64,000 nt of DNA from VRUE01 sp963699215 (GTDB lineage Bacteria > Actinomycetota > Thermoleophilia > Solirubrobacterales > 70-9), in the NCBI GenBank assembly GCA_963699215.1, contig OY969422.1, forward strand, positions 620,001 to 684,000, given 5' to 3'. The position numbers and the translations under genes are program-made. This document shows, one piece after another, positions 52,290-62,200 of this stretch. The notes beneath the pieces are model-generated. The model was not told the origin of the DNA and made no database searches. It was given only the letters and a program-made list of their open reading frames with translations. How positions within the stretch are numbered: position 1 is the first letter of the stretch; each line of letters opens with the position of its first letter.

Positions 52290-52991
52290 CTAGTTGATCC
52301 CGCACTCGGTCTTCTCGAGGCCCGCCCAGCGACCGGCGCGCGGCGAGCCGCCAGGGCCGACCGGCTTGGTGCAGTGGGTGCAGCCGATCGAGGGATAGCC
52401 CTGATCGTGCAGCGGGTTGTACGGGAGGTGGTGCTCACGGATGTAGTTCCAGACGTCGCGCTCGGTCCAGTCCGCGATCGGGTTCAGCTTCCATAGGTCG
52501 AATCGCTTGTCCCAGGCGAACTTGGGGGTCTTGGCGCGACTCGTGGAGTCCTCGCGGCGGACGCCGGCGAGCCAGCAGTCTACGGAAGAGAGGGCGCGCC
52601 GCATCGGCTCGACCTTGCGCAAGCCGCAGCAGGAGTCGGGATCGCTCTTCCAGAGCTCGTCGCCGTACTTCTCTGCCTGCTCGGCCAGCGTCAGGTTGTG
52701 GAAGCGGTCGAACTCGACCCCGAGGTGCTCGGCGAGCTCGTCGCGCGTCTTATAAGTCTCTGGGAAGAGGACGTCGGTGTCGAGGTAGAAGAAGCGCGCA
52801 TCGGAGTTGATCTGGCTGGCCAGGTGCGCGGTCACCGAGCTCGTTTTCTGGAACGAGCAGGCGATGTAGTGGCTCTCGCCGAAGGTCTCGAACATCCACT
52901 CGATCGCCTCGGCGGCACTGTGCTCCTCGAGCCGCGCCGCGACCTCCTCGGCGTCGATCTCCGGGATCGTGGTGGCTGCGACGGGGTTCAT
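52290..52991 (-). CDS. cysH: APS/PAPS reductase (iron-sulfur type)
   Basis: 233 aa from ATG 52991. IACSFQKTSSVTAHLASQIN is the nucleotide-binding loop. DSCCGLRKVEPMRRAL and GCTHCTKPVGPGGSPRAGRW supply the two Cys pairs of the 4Fe-4S cluster, which points to APS rather than PAPS as substrate. KTECGIN carries the catalytic Cys. It reduces APS to sulfite with thioredoxin. It overlaps the sulfite reductase stop by four bases (ATGA). Confidence 0.93.
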   Translation of the reverse strand: MNPVAATTIPEIDAEEVAARLEEHSAAEAIEWMFETFGESHYIACSFQKTSSVTAHLASQINSDARFFYLDTDVLFPETYKTRDELAEHLGVEFDRFHNLTLAEQAEKYGDELWKSDPDSCCGLRKVEPMRRALSSVDCWLAGVRREDSTSRAKTPKFAWDKRFDLWKLNPIADWTERDVWNYIREHHLPYNPLHDQGYPSIGCTHCTKPVGPGGSPRAGRWAGLEKTECGIN

Positions 52992-54847
52992 ATCGCGCAC
53001 TCGCCCTCGCCCCGCTCCACTTTGTAGGGGCTGGAGCGGTTCCAGTCGATGAACTGCTGCATCGTCTCGAGGCTGAACTCAGCCGGCAGCGTCAGGTCCT
53101 TGATCTCCTCTTCGAAGCGCGGCGCGCCGGCGCGCTCGGCGAAGGCGTTGAACTCCTCGCCCTCGGCGCGCTCGGCCTCATACAGTCGGATCCAGCGCTC
53201 GACCGCCTCGGGGACGCGCTTGGCCGGCAGGCGAGATTTCAGCCGCGTGCCGAAGATCACCTCGCCGCCCTCGTAGTTGCCGGCGATGTGGGGGATGTAG
53301 GCGGGCATCTGGCGTCCGCCCACTTTCAGCGAGGCGCCGTAGAAGCCAATGTTGGCGATGTGGTGCTGGCTGCAGCCGTTGGGGCAGCCGCTCATCTTGA
53401 TGTGGATCTTGCGGGTCAGCTCGTCGGAGATCTCCATCTCCTCGACCCGCTGCTTGATCGCCCGGTTGAGCCCCATCGAGCTGGTGATGCCGAGTTTGCA
53501 GCTGTCGGTTCCGGGGCAGCTGACCACGTCGGTGATCTCGCGCGCGCCGGGCTCGGCCAGGCCGAGCGCCTTCAGCTGCTCCCAGACCGTGTACAGCGCC
53601 TCGTCGCGCACCCAGCGCAGAACCAAGTTCTGCTGCACGGTGCTGCGCGCGTAGCCGCCGGTGAACTCGCGCATGATCGCGGCCAGGCCGCGGAACTGCT
53701 CCGGCGTGAGGTCTCCGCGCTCGATCTTGACCTCGACCGCGACGAAGCCGTCCTGGCGCTGCGGCTGCACGTTGCCCTGTAGGAAGCGGTCGAACTCGGA
53801 GCGGTCGCCGTTGGGCGAGGCAGGGGTGGGCGGAGCCTCGGGGGCCTTCTCCTCCTCCTCGTCGTCGAAGCGCAGGCGCTCGACCAGCTCCGCGTCGAAG
53901 TCGCGCTCGGCGACCCACTCGCCCTGCAGCTCCTCCTCGACCTGCTCGCGGAAGGCGTCGATGCCGATCTTGTCGATCAAGACCTTGATTCGGGCGCGGG
54001 CGCGGTTGACCCGCAGCCACTCCTGGCGATCGAAGATCCGCAGCACCGCCTCGGAGACCTTGAGGTAGTCGCCGTTGTCGGCCTCGACGAACTCGTAGAG
54101 GGTCGGGGCGACGCGGGCCATGATCGAGGTGCCGCCGCCGACCCGAACCTCGAAGCCCTTGACCCCGTCGCGTTCGCGGCTGAGGAAGGCGATGTCGTGG
54201 ATGCCGGTGATCGCCCGGTCCTCGTCGGAGCCGGTGAAGGCGGTCTTGATCTTGCGCGGCATCAGCTGCGTCGTCGGGTGGCGGACGAAGTAGCGGACGT
54301 AGGCGCCGGCGTAGGGGGTCGGGTCGAAGACCTCGTCGGCGGCGACACCGGCCCAGGGGTCGCCGGTGACGTTGCGCACCGTGTTGCCGCAGCCCTCGCG
54401 CGAGGAGAGGCCGACGGCGGAGATCTCGCGGATCAGCGCCTCCATGTCGCGCAGCGGCACATGGTGGATCTGGATGTTCTGGCGGGTCGTGATGTGACCC
54501 TTGTCGAGCGGCGCCCATTTCTCGATCACGGTTGCGAAGGCCTCCATCTGCTCCGGCGTGACCCCGCCGAAGGGGAGCTTGACGCGGACCATCTGCACGT
54601 CGGGCTGGCGCTGGCCGTAGACGCCCTGTTTGAGGCGGAAGCCGATGAACTGGTCTTCCGCCATCTTGCCGGCGAGGAAATCCTCGGCTTCGTTGTCGAA
54701 GTCGTCGAACTCGCGCTCGATGATCGGGATCACGTTCCCGGGGACGTTCTCGTAGGTCTCCGGGTTCTCGAGCGTGCCCGTGCGGCCCTTGCCGCGCTGC
54801 TTCTTGTCTTGGTCGACGACTACCTCCACGGCCAGGGAAAATAGCAA
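52988..54847 (-). CDS. sir: Ferredoxin-type sulfite/nitrite reductase (siroheme)
   Basis: 619 aa. Two ferredoxin-like half domains are visible (FGGVTPEQMEAFATVIEKWA and GDLTPEQFRGLAAIMREFTG). Siroheme-site motifs HITTRQNIQIHHVP and EGCGNTVRNVTGDPWAG are present. The 4Fe-4S/siroheme cysteines are in VSCPGTDSCKLGI and MSGCPNGCSQHHIANIGFYG. Directly followed by cysH, sat and cysC, so it is a sulfite reductase by context. An acidic linker lies mid-protein (DDEEEEKAPEAPPTP). GTG 54829 is an alternative start. Confidence 0.9.
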   Translation of the reverse strand: MLFSLAVEVVVDQDKKQRGKGRTGTLENPETYENVPGNVIPIIEREFDDFDNEAEDFLAGKMAEDQFIGFRLKQGVYGQRQPDVQMVRVKLPFGGVTPEQMEAFATVIEKWAPLDKGHITTRQNIQIHHVPLRDMEALIREISAVGLSSREGCGNTVRNVTGDPWAGVAADEVFDPTPYAGAYVRYFVRHPTTQLMPRKIKTAFTGSDEDRAITGIHDIAFLSRERDGVKGFEVRVGGGTSIMARVAPTLYEFVEADNGDYLKVSEAVLRIFDRQEWLRVNRARARIKVLIDKIGIDAFREQVEEELQGEWVAERDFDAELVERLRFDDEEEEKAPEAPPTPASPNGDRSEFDRFLQGNVQPQRQDGFVAVEVKIERGDLTPEQFRGLAAIMREFTGGYARSTVQQNLVLRWVRDEALYTVWEQLKALGLAEPGAREITDVVSCPGTDSCKLGITSSMGLNRAIKQRVEEMEISDELTRKIHIKMSGCPNGCSQHHIANIGFYGASLKVGGRQMPAYIPHIAGNYEGGEVIFGTRLKSRLPAKRVPEAVERWIRLYEAERAEGEEFNAFAERAGAPRFEEEIKDLTLPAEFSLETMQQFIDWNRSSPYKVERGEGECAI

Positions 54848-54874
54848 AACCGGACCGGGATTAGGGTATTTAGC

Positions 54875-55069
54875 TCAGAGCTGCGTGGCGATCAGGCCGA
54901 TGAGCGCGACGATCACCCCACCGCCGACCTGCAGCAGCGTACGATTTAAAGCGTCGAAACGAGCGCTCAGCGCCTTCAGCTCAGCATCGACCGCGTCGAA
55001 GCGCTTGTCGGTATGCGCCGCGAAGTCGTCCAGCCGCGCGTCGGTCCAACTCTCTCTCATCGCCTCCAT
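54875..55069 (-). CDS. Small coiled-coil, tail-anchored membrane protein
   Basis: 64 aa. A helical heptad region (ARLDDFAAHTDKRFDAVDAE, then LKALSARFDALNRTLLQV) is followed by a C-terminal membrane helix (GGVIVALIGLIATQL). The pattern resembles many small DUF1640/XhlA-like coiled-coil proteins. It lies 27 bp upstream of sir on the same strand. Function unknown. Confidence 0.65.
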   Translation of the reverse strand: MEAMRESWTDARLDDFAAHTDKRFDAVDAELKALSARFDALNRTLLQVGGGVIVALIGLIATQL

Positions 55070-55143
55070 GATTGCACCCTAAAAGCTTCGCTGTCACGCG
55101 TGGCGCGCACATTGAAAATCTTCTGCAACGAGATCGGGGCGGC

Positions 55144-55533
55144 TTAGCTCTGGGCAGACTTATTGCGCGCCTGGAGGATCGCGGCGGCCTCGCCGGACTC
55201 GGCCACGTAGCCGCCCTCGGGCTCGAGCGGCAGGCTCGCCTCGGACCAGCCGACGATCCCCTCGCTCAGCTTCGTCGCGTCGAAGCCCGCTTCGGCCAGC
55301 GCGTCGGTCGCCATGGTCGAGCGGTTGCCGCCGCGGCAGTAGAGGACGACGGGGCGATCCCTGTCGATCTCCCCCGTCCGCTCCGCCAGCTCGGCCAGCG
55401 GCAGGTGGGTCGCGCCGGCGATGCGGCCGGCCTCCCACTCATGCCCGGCGCGCACGTCGACCAGCTGCGCGCCTTCCTCGACCAGCTTCTGGGCCTCCTC
55501 GCGGGAGACCTCCTTGGTCTCGCCCTCGCTCAT
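55144..55533 (-). CDS. Rhodanese-like sulfurtransferase
   Basis: 129 aa, one rhodanese domain: VSREEAQKLVEEGAQLVDVR, EWEAGRIAGATHLPLAELAE, and the active-site loop VLYCRGGNRSTMATDALAEA with catalytic Cys. It starts on the base after the dodecin stop codon. Its place upstream of the sulfate operon suggests a role in handling sulfane sulfur. Confidence 0.88.
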   Translation of the reverse strand: MSEGETKEVSREEAQKLVEEGAQLVDVRAGHEWEAGRIAGATHLPLAELAERTGEIDRDRPVVLYCRGGNRSTMATDALAEAGFDATKLSEGIVGWSEASLPLEPEGGYVAESGEAAAILQARNKSAQS

Positions 55534-55743
55534 CTAGTCCACCTCGGTCCCCTCGACCAGGAAGGCGACCCGCACATGGGCGCGGTACTCGTCCAGGTTC
55601 TCTCCCCGGATCCCGGTCGAGACGATGTCGACGGCGCGCACGTTGCGAAGCGTGCCCTGCGCTTGGGCAAGCGCCTGTTTCGCCGCGTCGTCGGTCGACG
55701 TCTTCGAGCTGCCGACCAGCTCGATGATCTTCACGACAGCCAT
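55534..55743 (-). CDS. Dodecin family flavin-binding protein
   Basis: 69 aa. VVKIIELVGSSKTSTDDAAK, ALAQAQGTLRNVRAVDIVST and EYRAHVRVAFLVEGTEVD match dodecin along its whole length. Dodecins form 12-mers that store riboflavin/FMN or CoA. The usual aromatic residue of the SW/E segment is Thr here (KTSTDD), so flavin stacking may be altered. Confidence 0.85.
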   Translation of the reverse strand: MAVVKIIELVGSSKTSTDDAAKQALAQAQGTLRNVRAVDIVSTGIRGENLDEYRAHVRVAFLVEGTEVD

Positions 55744-55928
55744 TCGAACCCTCCTTCTAGATGCTTCTGGACGGTGCCCTTCGCGCCGACCCCCTCGGCC
55801 AGCGCGGCCCGCTGCCACGGGCCGACCGCCTCCCCGAGCGCCGTCTCGGCCGGAGCCGTCTCGGCCTGGAAGCGCGCGACCGCCACGGCGATCGCGGCGG
55901 CCTCGTCTTCGCTCGGGCTCCGGTCCAT
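55731..55928 (-). CDS. Small protein, possible acyl-CoA carboxylase epsilon-like subunit
   Basis: 65 aa: DRSPSEDEAAAIAVAVARFQ, then WQRAALAEGVGAKGTVQKHL. The DEAAAIAVAVARF helix followed by a W-x-RAAL-x-EG motif recalls small actinobacterial AccE-like subunits, but the resemblance is short. It overlaps the dodecin start by 13 bases. The accD gene is not nearby. Unknown function is the safe reading. Confidence 0.4.
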   Translation of the reverse strand: MDRSPSEDEAAAIAVAVARFQAETAPAETALGEAVGPWQRAALAEGVGAKGTVQKHLEGGFEWLS

Positions 55929-55937
55929 GGGCGAAGC

Positions 55938-56432
55938 CTAGTCCAGGCTCATGCCGGCAACCCGCATCGCCTCCTCGACCCCTACATACGGCGTGAGCAC
56001 GAACTGGATCGCTTCCCCCGCGACGGCGGGCAGCTCGCCCTCGCGGCCCTGGTCGACCCGCTGGGCGACCAGCGACGCCAGCCCGCCTGCCAGGGCCCGC
56101 TCGGTGATCTCGGGCAGATCCCCGCCCTGCAAGCGCTCGTCGCGCCCCGACCGGAGGCACTCGGCCAGATAGCCGAGCAAGCGGTGGTAGTCGGCGATGC
56201 CGTCGCGCCCGCTGGCGAGCGCTTCGTTGGTGAGGGCGTTGGCGGCGGCTGGATCGGCTGCCGCCAGCTCGAAGGCGGCCCGAATCGCCGCGGCGGCTCG
56301 CACGGACCACTCGCCCCCACCCATCCCGGCCGTCACCATGACGCAGGTCCGCTCGAAGGCGATCTGGAGACGGATGAAGGCCGCCTCGAAGAGGTCCGGC
56401 GACTCATCTGCACGCTGCATCCCCTCGCCCAT
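55938..56432 (-). CDS. TetR-like ligand-binding domain without DNA-binding part
   Basis: 164 aa from ATG 56432. The sequence (ESPDLFEAAFIRLQIAFERT, then RAAAAIRAAFELAAADPAAA, then DLPEITERALAGGLASLVAQ) looks like the C-terminal helical domain of TetR/AcrR regulators. It lacks the N-terminal HTH. Only 40 bp separate it from the next gene upstream, and no HTH can be read there in any frame. It may be a truncated regulator or an independent helical protein. Confidence 0.45.
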   Translation of the reverse strand: MGEGMQRADESPDLFEAAFIRLQIAFERTCVMVTAGMGGGEWSVRAAAAIRAAFELAAADPAAANALTNEALASGRDGIADYHRLLGYLAECLRSGRDERLQGGDLPEITERALAGGLASLVAQRVDQGREGELPAVAGEAIQFVLTPYVGVEEAMRVAGMSLD

Positions 56433-56472
56433 ACGCCCCGGCCTCTCAGATGTGGTGCCACTACGTCCGCAA

Positions 56473-59247
56473 CTACCGCCCGCGCTTGGCACCCCCGCAG
56501 CTGGCCTGCACCAGCGGCTTGGCATTGAGTCGCTTGCCGTTGTGGGCGCTGAAGGCGGCGTTGGCGCGGTGCTTGCCTTTGCACAGATCGGTCGAGTTGA
56601 CGATCAATCCCTTCTTGGCGCCCTGCATCTGGACGACGACTTTGGAGAGGGGTGCGTCGGGAACGTCGGTGAAGGTCGCTCTGATGCCTCCTGCCTTGGA
56701 GTCGATCCTGGCAACTGCTTCGACGTCGACGATGCCGTGCAGGTCGGCGACGAAGTCGGGCAGGTTGTGGCTCGAGGAGCGTAGGTAGACGGGTCCTGAG
56801 AGCGGCTCATCCAGCAATGGGCTCCAAGCGGTCGCCTTGCCGTAGATCGCTCCTTGGGGGCAGCTCTTGGCTGCGAACTGCACTCGGGTGCAGATCGTCC
56901 TGATGTGTCCCTGGTCGAGGAATGCCGATCTCGGCAGTCGCAGGACCAGTCCCTCGAGGTTCGCGTCTCCTGCTCTTGGCCTGAAGGTCCCCGATAGAGC
57001 CGGGTGGCTGCCTCGCTTGGTGCCGCCCTTCAGCTTCATCGCGAGCTTCGGTTTGAAGCCGAGCAGGGAGCAGTTGGCGACCTGGAAGCGATCCGCAAGG
57101 GAGATCGGCGAGTCGTCGGCAGAGGAGAAGACGTCGTTGCCCCCACCCCACAGCTCCGCGGTCGTCTGGAAGGGATCGCAGGAGGTCGGGTTCAAGGTGA
57201 AGTCCGGCCTGTCGATGTAGACGCGCACGTCCCTGACCTTCAGCGGGATGCCGGCGAGGATGTGGGGGATCGGGTCGGAGTGCTCGCCGTCGGCGGTGAC
57301 GAGGCCGGTGCGCGGGTGGATCTGCAACGACTGCCTGGTGACGACGGTGCCGACGTCGAAGGGACCGGCCACCGCGGGGACGATCGCCGCCACCGATAGC
57401 GGTGCTCCCTTGTAGGGGCCGGCCAGGTAGATCTTGCCCTTTGCGTAGGTGAGGACCGAGCCGACTCCGGCGCCGGCCAGGACGTTGCCGATCTCCGAAG
57501 AGGCCGGGCAAGAGGGGCTCGCCTGCTCGGCCTTGCCGGTCTTCGCCTTGGCCACCTCGATCGATGCGTCTGGGCATTTGGCGACTCCGGCGAGCTTGGC
57601 GAGCATGCCGGGCGGCAGGGTCGAGGAGAACTTGGTCAGGTCCTGGTCCCCGTCTTTTCTGGTCAGACGCATATAGAAGGGGGAGTGCTGGCCGGCGTTC
57701 AGCTTCAGCGTCTTCGCGGTAAAGCCGGGGCCGAAGGGCGGGGTGCCCTTGGGGCAGGGGCCGTGGTCTGGGCCCGAGGAGACCTCGAAGGTCGAGGTCG
57801 TGGTCGTCACCTTTTTGGGATTGGACCAGGGGGTGAAGCGGGCCACCGTCTCATAGGTGCCGCAGCGCGGCGGGGTCACCAGCGGCGCTCTTGCCCCTTC
57901 GCGGAAGTGCAGGTGAAAGCTCTTCACCGGCAGCTGGGGGATGTCATCGAAGACGGTGACGAGCTGGCCGGTCTCGGGGTCGGGCGAGACCTTGCCGGCG
58001 AGCTTCACGATCACTCCCCGCTCGGGGATCTTCAAGACCATGTAGAGGGCGATCAGGCTGCCGAAGGGGTTCTCCTTGGGCTTGGCGATGTAGAGGGAGC
58101 CTTCGGCGCTCTCCTTGACGAGCGGGCTGTCGGCGCTCACGTTGCCGATCTTGGAGGTCTCCGGGCAGCCCTCGTTGGGGCCCGAGAAGGCGGTCTCCCT
58201 GGCGAAGTCGGCGGGCGAGCAGACCCCCAGGCCCTCGGCCTGGGAGGGGTTGACCGTCACTCCCTCGGGCAGGATCACTTCGGCTCTCTTCTGCTGATCC
58301 TCGCCGAGCAGGTTGGGGTGTTCGAGGCCTTTGGTGGGGAAGGTCAGGTTCACGTCGAGTCCCGCCGAGGACTCCGCCTGAGTGGTGGTCGGGGCGACCT
58401 CGATCTCGGGCTCGAACTCGAGCAGCTCACAGCCCGTGCCGGACGCCATCGGGGCGAACAGCTTCGGGTGCATCTGGGGCAAGAGGTAGGGGACGGCGCC
58501 CATCGTCACCCCCAGCGGCTCCCCGCAGCGCACCGGGTTCAGCATCAGCGGGGTGGGGACGACGCTCGAGGAGCGTTTGCCGGTCGGGGTGTCGGGTTTG
58601 CCTTCGTTGTGGAGGGCCTCATAGGCGGTCATTCGCTGGTCGTCGTGGCTTTCGTCGGCCGGCACCCCCCAGAAGGTCGTGTCGGCCGAGAGCAGCGGCA
58701 CGTAGGAGCTGAGGCCCTCGGCGGTGGCGGTGACGCCGTAGTCATCGCCGGGGCCGTGGCGCAGCTCCACCTCGATGAAGATCGGGAAGATCTGGGCGAG
58801 AAAGCCGAAGCGGGCCGGTTCGCCGTAGCCGGGCTCGATGTTGAAGACCGGCTCGGTGATCGGCAGGGAAGAGCCGTTCTTGAAGACCCTGATGTCGGTC
58901 ACGCCGACCTGGGTGTTGACCGGGCAGCCGCCTTCGCTGGAGGGGTCTTCGACGTCGGTGTTGATGAAGTCCGCGGCGCTGCAGGTCGGTATCGCGGTCG
59001 GGTTGCCGAGCAGACCCGCCGGCAGCTCGAAGGTGGTCTTCTCGGTGGTCGAGGGCAGGTTTACCCCCGCTTCGCCTTCGGTCTTCAGTTCGAGGAAGGT
59101 GTTGAAGTCGGGGTGGCCCGCGGCCTGGGTGGTGCTGACCGAGGCGTCCGCGACTTTGATCCCGTATTCGCTCGGGTCGGCCTGGGCGCTTGCGGCCAGC
59201 GCTGCGGTGGCGAGAGTGGCGGCGAGGGCCACGGCGAGGCGCTTCAT
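56473..59247 (-). CDS. Large secreted protein, unknown family (924 aa)
   Basis: ATG 59247 follows GGAGGG. Signal peptide KRLAVALAATLATAALAASA. The mature protein is beta-rich with repeated segments of one form: PAGLLGNPTAIPTCSAADF and PEGVTVNPSQAEGLGVCSPA, each followed by GGCPVNTQVGVTDIRV- or EGCPETSKIGNVSAD-type strands. A third copy is PPGMLAKLAGVAKCPDASIE / PSCPASSEIGNVLAGAG. So three or four related Cys-containing modules occur. Such proteins are typical of Solirubrobacterales surfaces; no function is known. It overlaps the upstream propeller gene by four bases. Confidence 0.75.
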   Translation of the reverse strand: MKRLAVALAATLATAALAASAQADPSEYGIKVADASVSTTQAAGHPDFNTFLELKTEGEAGVNLPSTTEKTTFELPAGLLGNPTAIPTCSAADFINTDVEDPSSEGGCPVNTQVGVTDIRVFKNGSSLPITEPVFNIEPGYGEPARFGFLAQIFPIFIEVELRHGPGDDYGVTATAEGLSSYVPLLSADTTFWGVPADESHDDQRMTAYEALHNEGKPDTPTGKRSSSVVPTPLMLNPVRCGEPLGVTMGAVPYLLPQMHPKLFAPMASGTGCELLEFEPEIEVAPTTTQAESSAGLDVNLTFPTKGLEHPNLLGEDQQKRAEVILPEGVTVNPSQAEGLGVCSPADFARETAFSGPNEGCPETSKIGNVSADSPLVKESAEGSLYIAKPKENPFGSLIALYMVLKIPERGVIVKLAGKVSPDPETGQLVTVFDDIPQLPVKSFHLHFREGARAPLVTPPRCGTYETVARFTPWSNPKKVTTTTSTFEVSSGPDHGPCPKGTPPFGPGFTAKTLKLNAGQHSPFYMRLTRKDGDQDLTKFSSTLPPGMLAKLAGVAKCPDASIEVAKAKTGKAEQASPSCPASSEIGNVLAGAGVGSVLTYAKGKIYLAGPYKGAPLSVAAIVPAVAGPFDVGTVVTRQSLQIHPRTGLVTADGEHSDPIPHILAGIPLKVRDVRVYIDRPDFTLNPTSCDPFQTTAELWGGGNDVFSSADDSPISLADRFQVANCSLLGFKPKLAMKLKGGTKRGSHPALSGTFRPRAGDANLEGLVLRLPRSAFLDQGHIRTICTRVQFAAKSCPQGAIYGKATAWSPLLDEPLSGPVYLRSSSHNLPDFVADLHGIVDVEAVARIDSKAGGIRATFTDVPDAPLSKVVVQMQGAKKGLIVNSTDLCKGKHRANAAFSAHNGKRLNAKPLVQASCGGAKRGR

Positions 59248-62200
59248 CGTTGGGCCCTCCTGTCGGCGTCGGTTCGCTTGTGCTTTTTGTGGCTGCGCTT
59301 GACGTTTCGCTTGACGCAGCGGGTCTTGCCCGCCCTGCGCACCTTGCGCTTGCCCTTGGGGCAGCGCGACTTGCCGCTCGGCGGCGGGTTGCCTTCGTCT
59401 TCGATTACCGAGTCGGGGTCGCCCGGGGCGACGACGGAAGGCTGGCAGGCTTCTCCCAGGCACTCGCCCGAGGGCGGCGGGGCGCTCGGGTAGCCGCCGC
59501 CGATCCTCGCCGCGTAGAGCGAGGGGGTCGTGTCCAGGTCCTCGGGCACGAGCAGGTCGCCGCTCTCGAAGACGACCGTGCTCGCGTCTGGGGTCATCGC
59601 GTAGAGGTAATCGTCGTCGGCGCTGCGCCCGAAGGAGATCAGGTGCACGCAGCCCTCTGCCCGTTTGCAGCCGCCGGTTCCCTGCGCCAGCCACTCATAG
59701 ACGTCGATCTTGCCGTCGATGTCGCCGACCACCAACCGATCGGCGCTCTGGAAGACGGCGCGCTTGCCGTCCTCGGTGAGGTTGACCAGTTCGGCCAATA
59801 GGTTGGTCGGCGGGAAGAAGGTGGTCTCGCCGCCGAAGGGGAATTGCAGGAGCGCGTCGGATTGCGGCGCCAGGCCGGTCGGCACGCAGGAGAGGCAGGC
59901 GAGCTCGCTGCCGGGTTTGGCGTTTGCGTCGAAGCGGTAGACCTCCGCCCTCTCGCCGCTGTCATAGCCGGTGAGGTCGGCGCGCGACTCGAAGATCAGC
60001 ACCGAGCCGTCCTCGCTGCTGCGCGAGGGGGCGGCGCCGGGGCCGTTGAACTCGCTTCTATTTGGATTCACCGCCGCATTCACCCAGAGGCCGAGCCCGT
60101 TGGTCATCGTCGTGCTGATGCCTTTCGCCGGTTCCCCGATCGCGTCGCGCTCGGTCACGGTGGCGATGAAGCGCACCGCTTCGGATCCGACATCCCAGAG
60201 GTAGAGGTTCTGTTTGCCCGCCTCGCCTTTGATCCCGTCCAGCTGTTTGGGCGAGAGGAAGTAGACGTGGGAGCCGTCGGGGGAGACGTTGACGATCGCC
60301 GATTCGTTGCCCGAGCCGATCTGGGTGCTCGTTTCGCTGGCATCGTCATAGAGGAAGATCTCCCCACGTCGCGGCGCGTCGTTGTTGTCTGGCGCGCCGT
60401 CGTCCTGCAGGTAGACCAGCCGCTCCCCGTCGTTGGAGATGCCGCCGAGGACCGGGTTGCCGACGGCGACTTCGTGCGTCTCGCCGCTCTGGCGAAGGTA
60501 GAGGGTCGAGTCGATCCTGAAGGCGATCGTGCTGCCGTCGCGCGAGATGCCCTGGTAGGCGGCGCTGCCCGCCGGGGTCGCGCCTCCGGGCAGCAGCGAG
60601 ACGACCTCGGTCGACCCGTCGGCGCTGCGCTCATAGACCGCCGCGACTCCCTCGGACGGCGCCGCTTCCTCCAGGCGATGGAAAGAGGAGAAGACGACAT
60701 GCTCGCCGTCGGGAGCTATCCAGTGACCCGATGCATCCAGAACCTCGCCCAGGCTGCCGATTCCGATCGGCTCCACGTCGCCGCCGGGGTCGCGCAGGTA
60801 GTTGCCCACGGCGAGGCTGCCGCGGGCGGTGGCGGCGCGCCAGAAGGCGTAGCGATGATCGGAGGAGACCCCGCCCGAGCGAGGAAGTTCCGCCTCGGCG
60901 GCGCTCAGGCCGTTGAAGCGGCTCTGCCAGCCGCCCGAGCCGCGCTCGGCCAGGTAGGTGTCGTTGACGCCACCGCCGCCGATGCCCGGCAGCGAGCCGC
61001 CCTGGACCCCGAAGAGGACGCTCTGCCCGTCGGCGGTGATCAGCGCCGTGTCGAAGTTGCTGGGGCTGGCGTGCGCGAGTTCGCCCAGGTTCGGCAGGCG
61101 CCCATTCGTGTCGGGCGGGGTGACCAGCTCATAGGCCCGCCCCGCGGCCGGCCCCGCTTCGGGCAGGTAGGTCGAGAAGGCGACGTCCTCGCCTTCTTCG
61201 CCCGGTTTGCCCTCGCCCAGGGTCGTGCACAGCGCTTCGGGTTCTGCTTCGAGGCAGTGGTTGGCGGCGACCAGGCGGAAGCGGTAGGCCGTATCGGGGG
61301 CGAGCCCGGATACCGCCGCAGAGAGCGCTTTGGGCGCGATGCCCGCCCCCGCGTTCCCGTCTGGGGCCGGGGTGCTGATCGCGCCCGCGTAGCCGCTCGC
61401 TTCGAACTCGGCTTGGGTTACGTACTCGAAGCGGTAGCTCGTCGCGATCCCGTTCGGGTTGACGCTCGCCGCCAGGATCGCTTCGGTCTCGGTAATGCCG
61501 AAGACCGTCTGCCCCTCGATCTCGGGGGCTTTGGGCGGCTCCACCGGGGCGAAGGACCAGAGGCGGCTTTTCGCCGCGGTCAGCCCCGAGGTGACGAAGA
61601 GGTGGCCTTCGTTGGGGCTCTCATAGCCAGCTTCGCCCGCGAGCATCGGCGTGTCGATGGCGATCGCGGGATAGGGATCGACGTGTTCCAGTTTGGGCGG
61701 TTTTGGCAGCTCGGCGATGAAGTTGCACTCGGCGTCGAACTGCACAGCGACGTTGTTTTTCTCGGCGTCGGCGACATAGACGTCGCCGTTCGACTGGTCG
61801 ACCGTGACGCCTCCTTTGGCGAAGGTGAAGCTGAAGCTCCCGGCTGGCGTTTCGGTACCGTCGATCTCGCACTTCTTGTGGCCGTCGATGCCATCGAAGA
61901 TGAAGATTCTTTGGTGCTCTGGTCCCCCGCCCCCATTCGCTAGGTTGGGTTTCACACCGCTGACGTAGACGTCGTGGGTTTTGCCGTAGACGTCGACGCC
62001 TCCGAAATAGACTCCAGCAAATTTGCCGCCGATGTCTGCATTCAGCAGCGGCCATCCTTCCACGGCGGAGCCGTACTCAGTGACACTGTGACAGCCCCGT
62101 GAGGTGTAGAGATGATCGTTGGATGGGTCGACCCCCAATCCTGACGCAGCAGCGCACTGTCCGCTGCCGTCATAGACGAGAGTCGCCGAGCCGAAATCGG

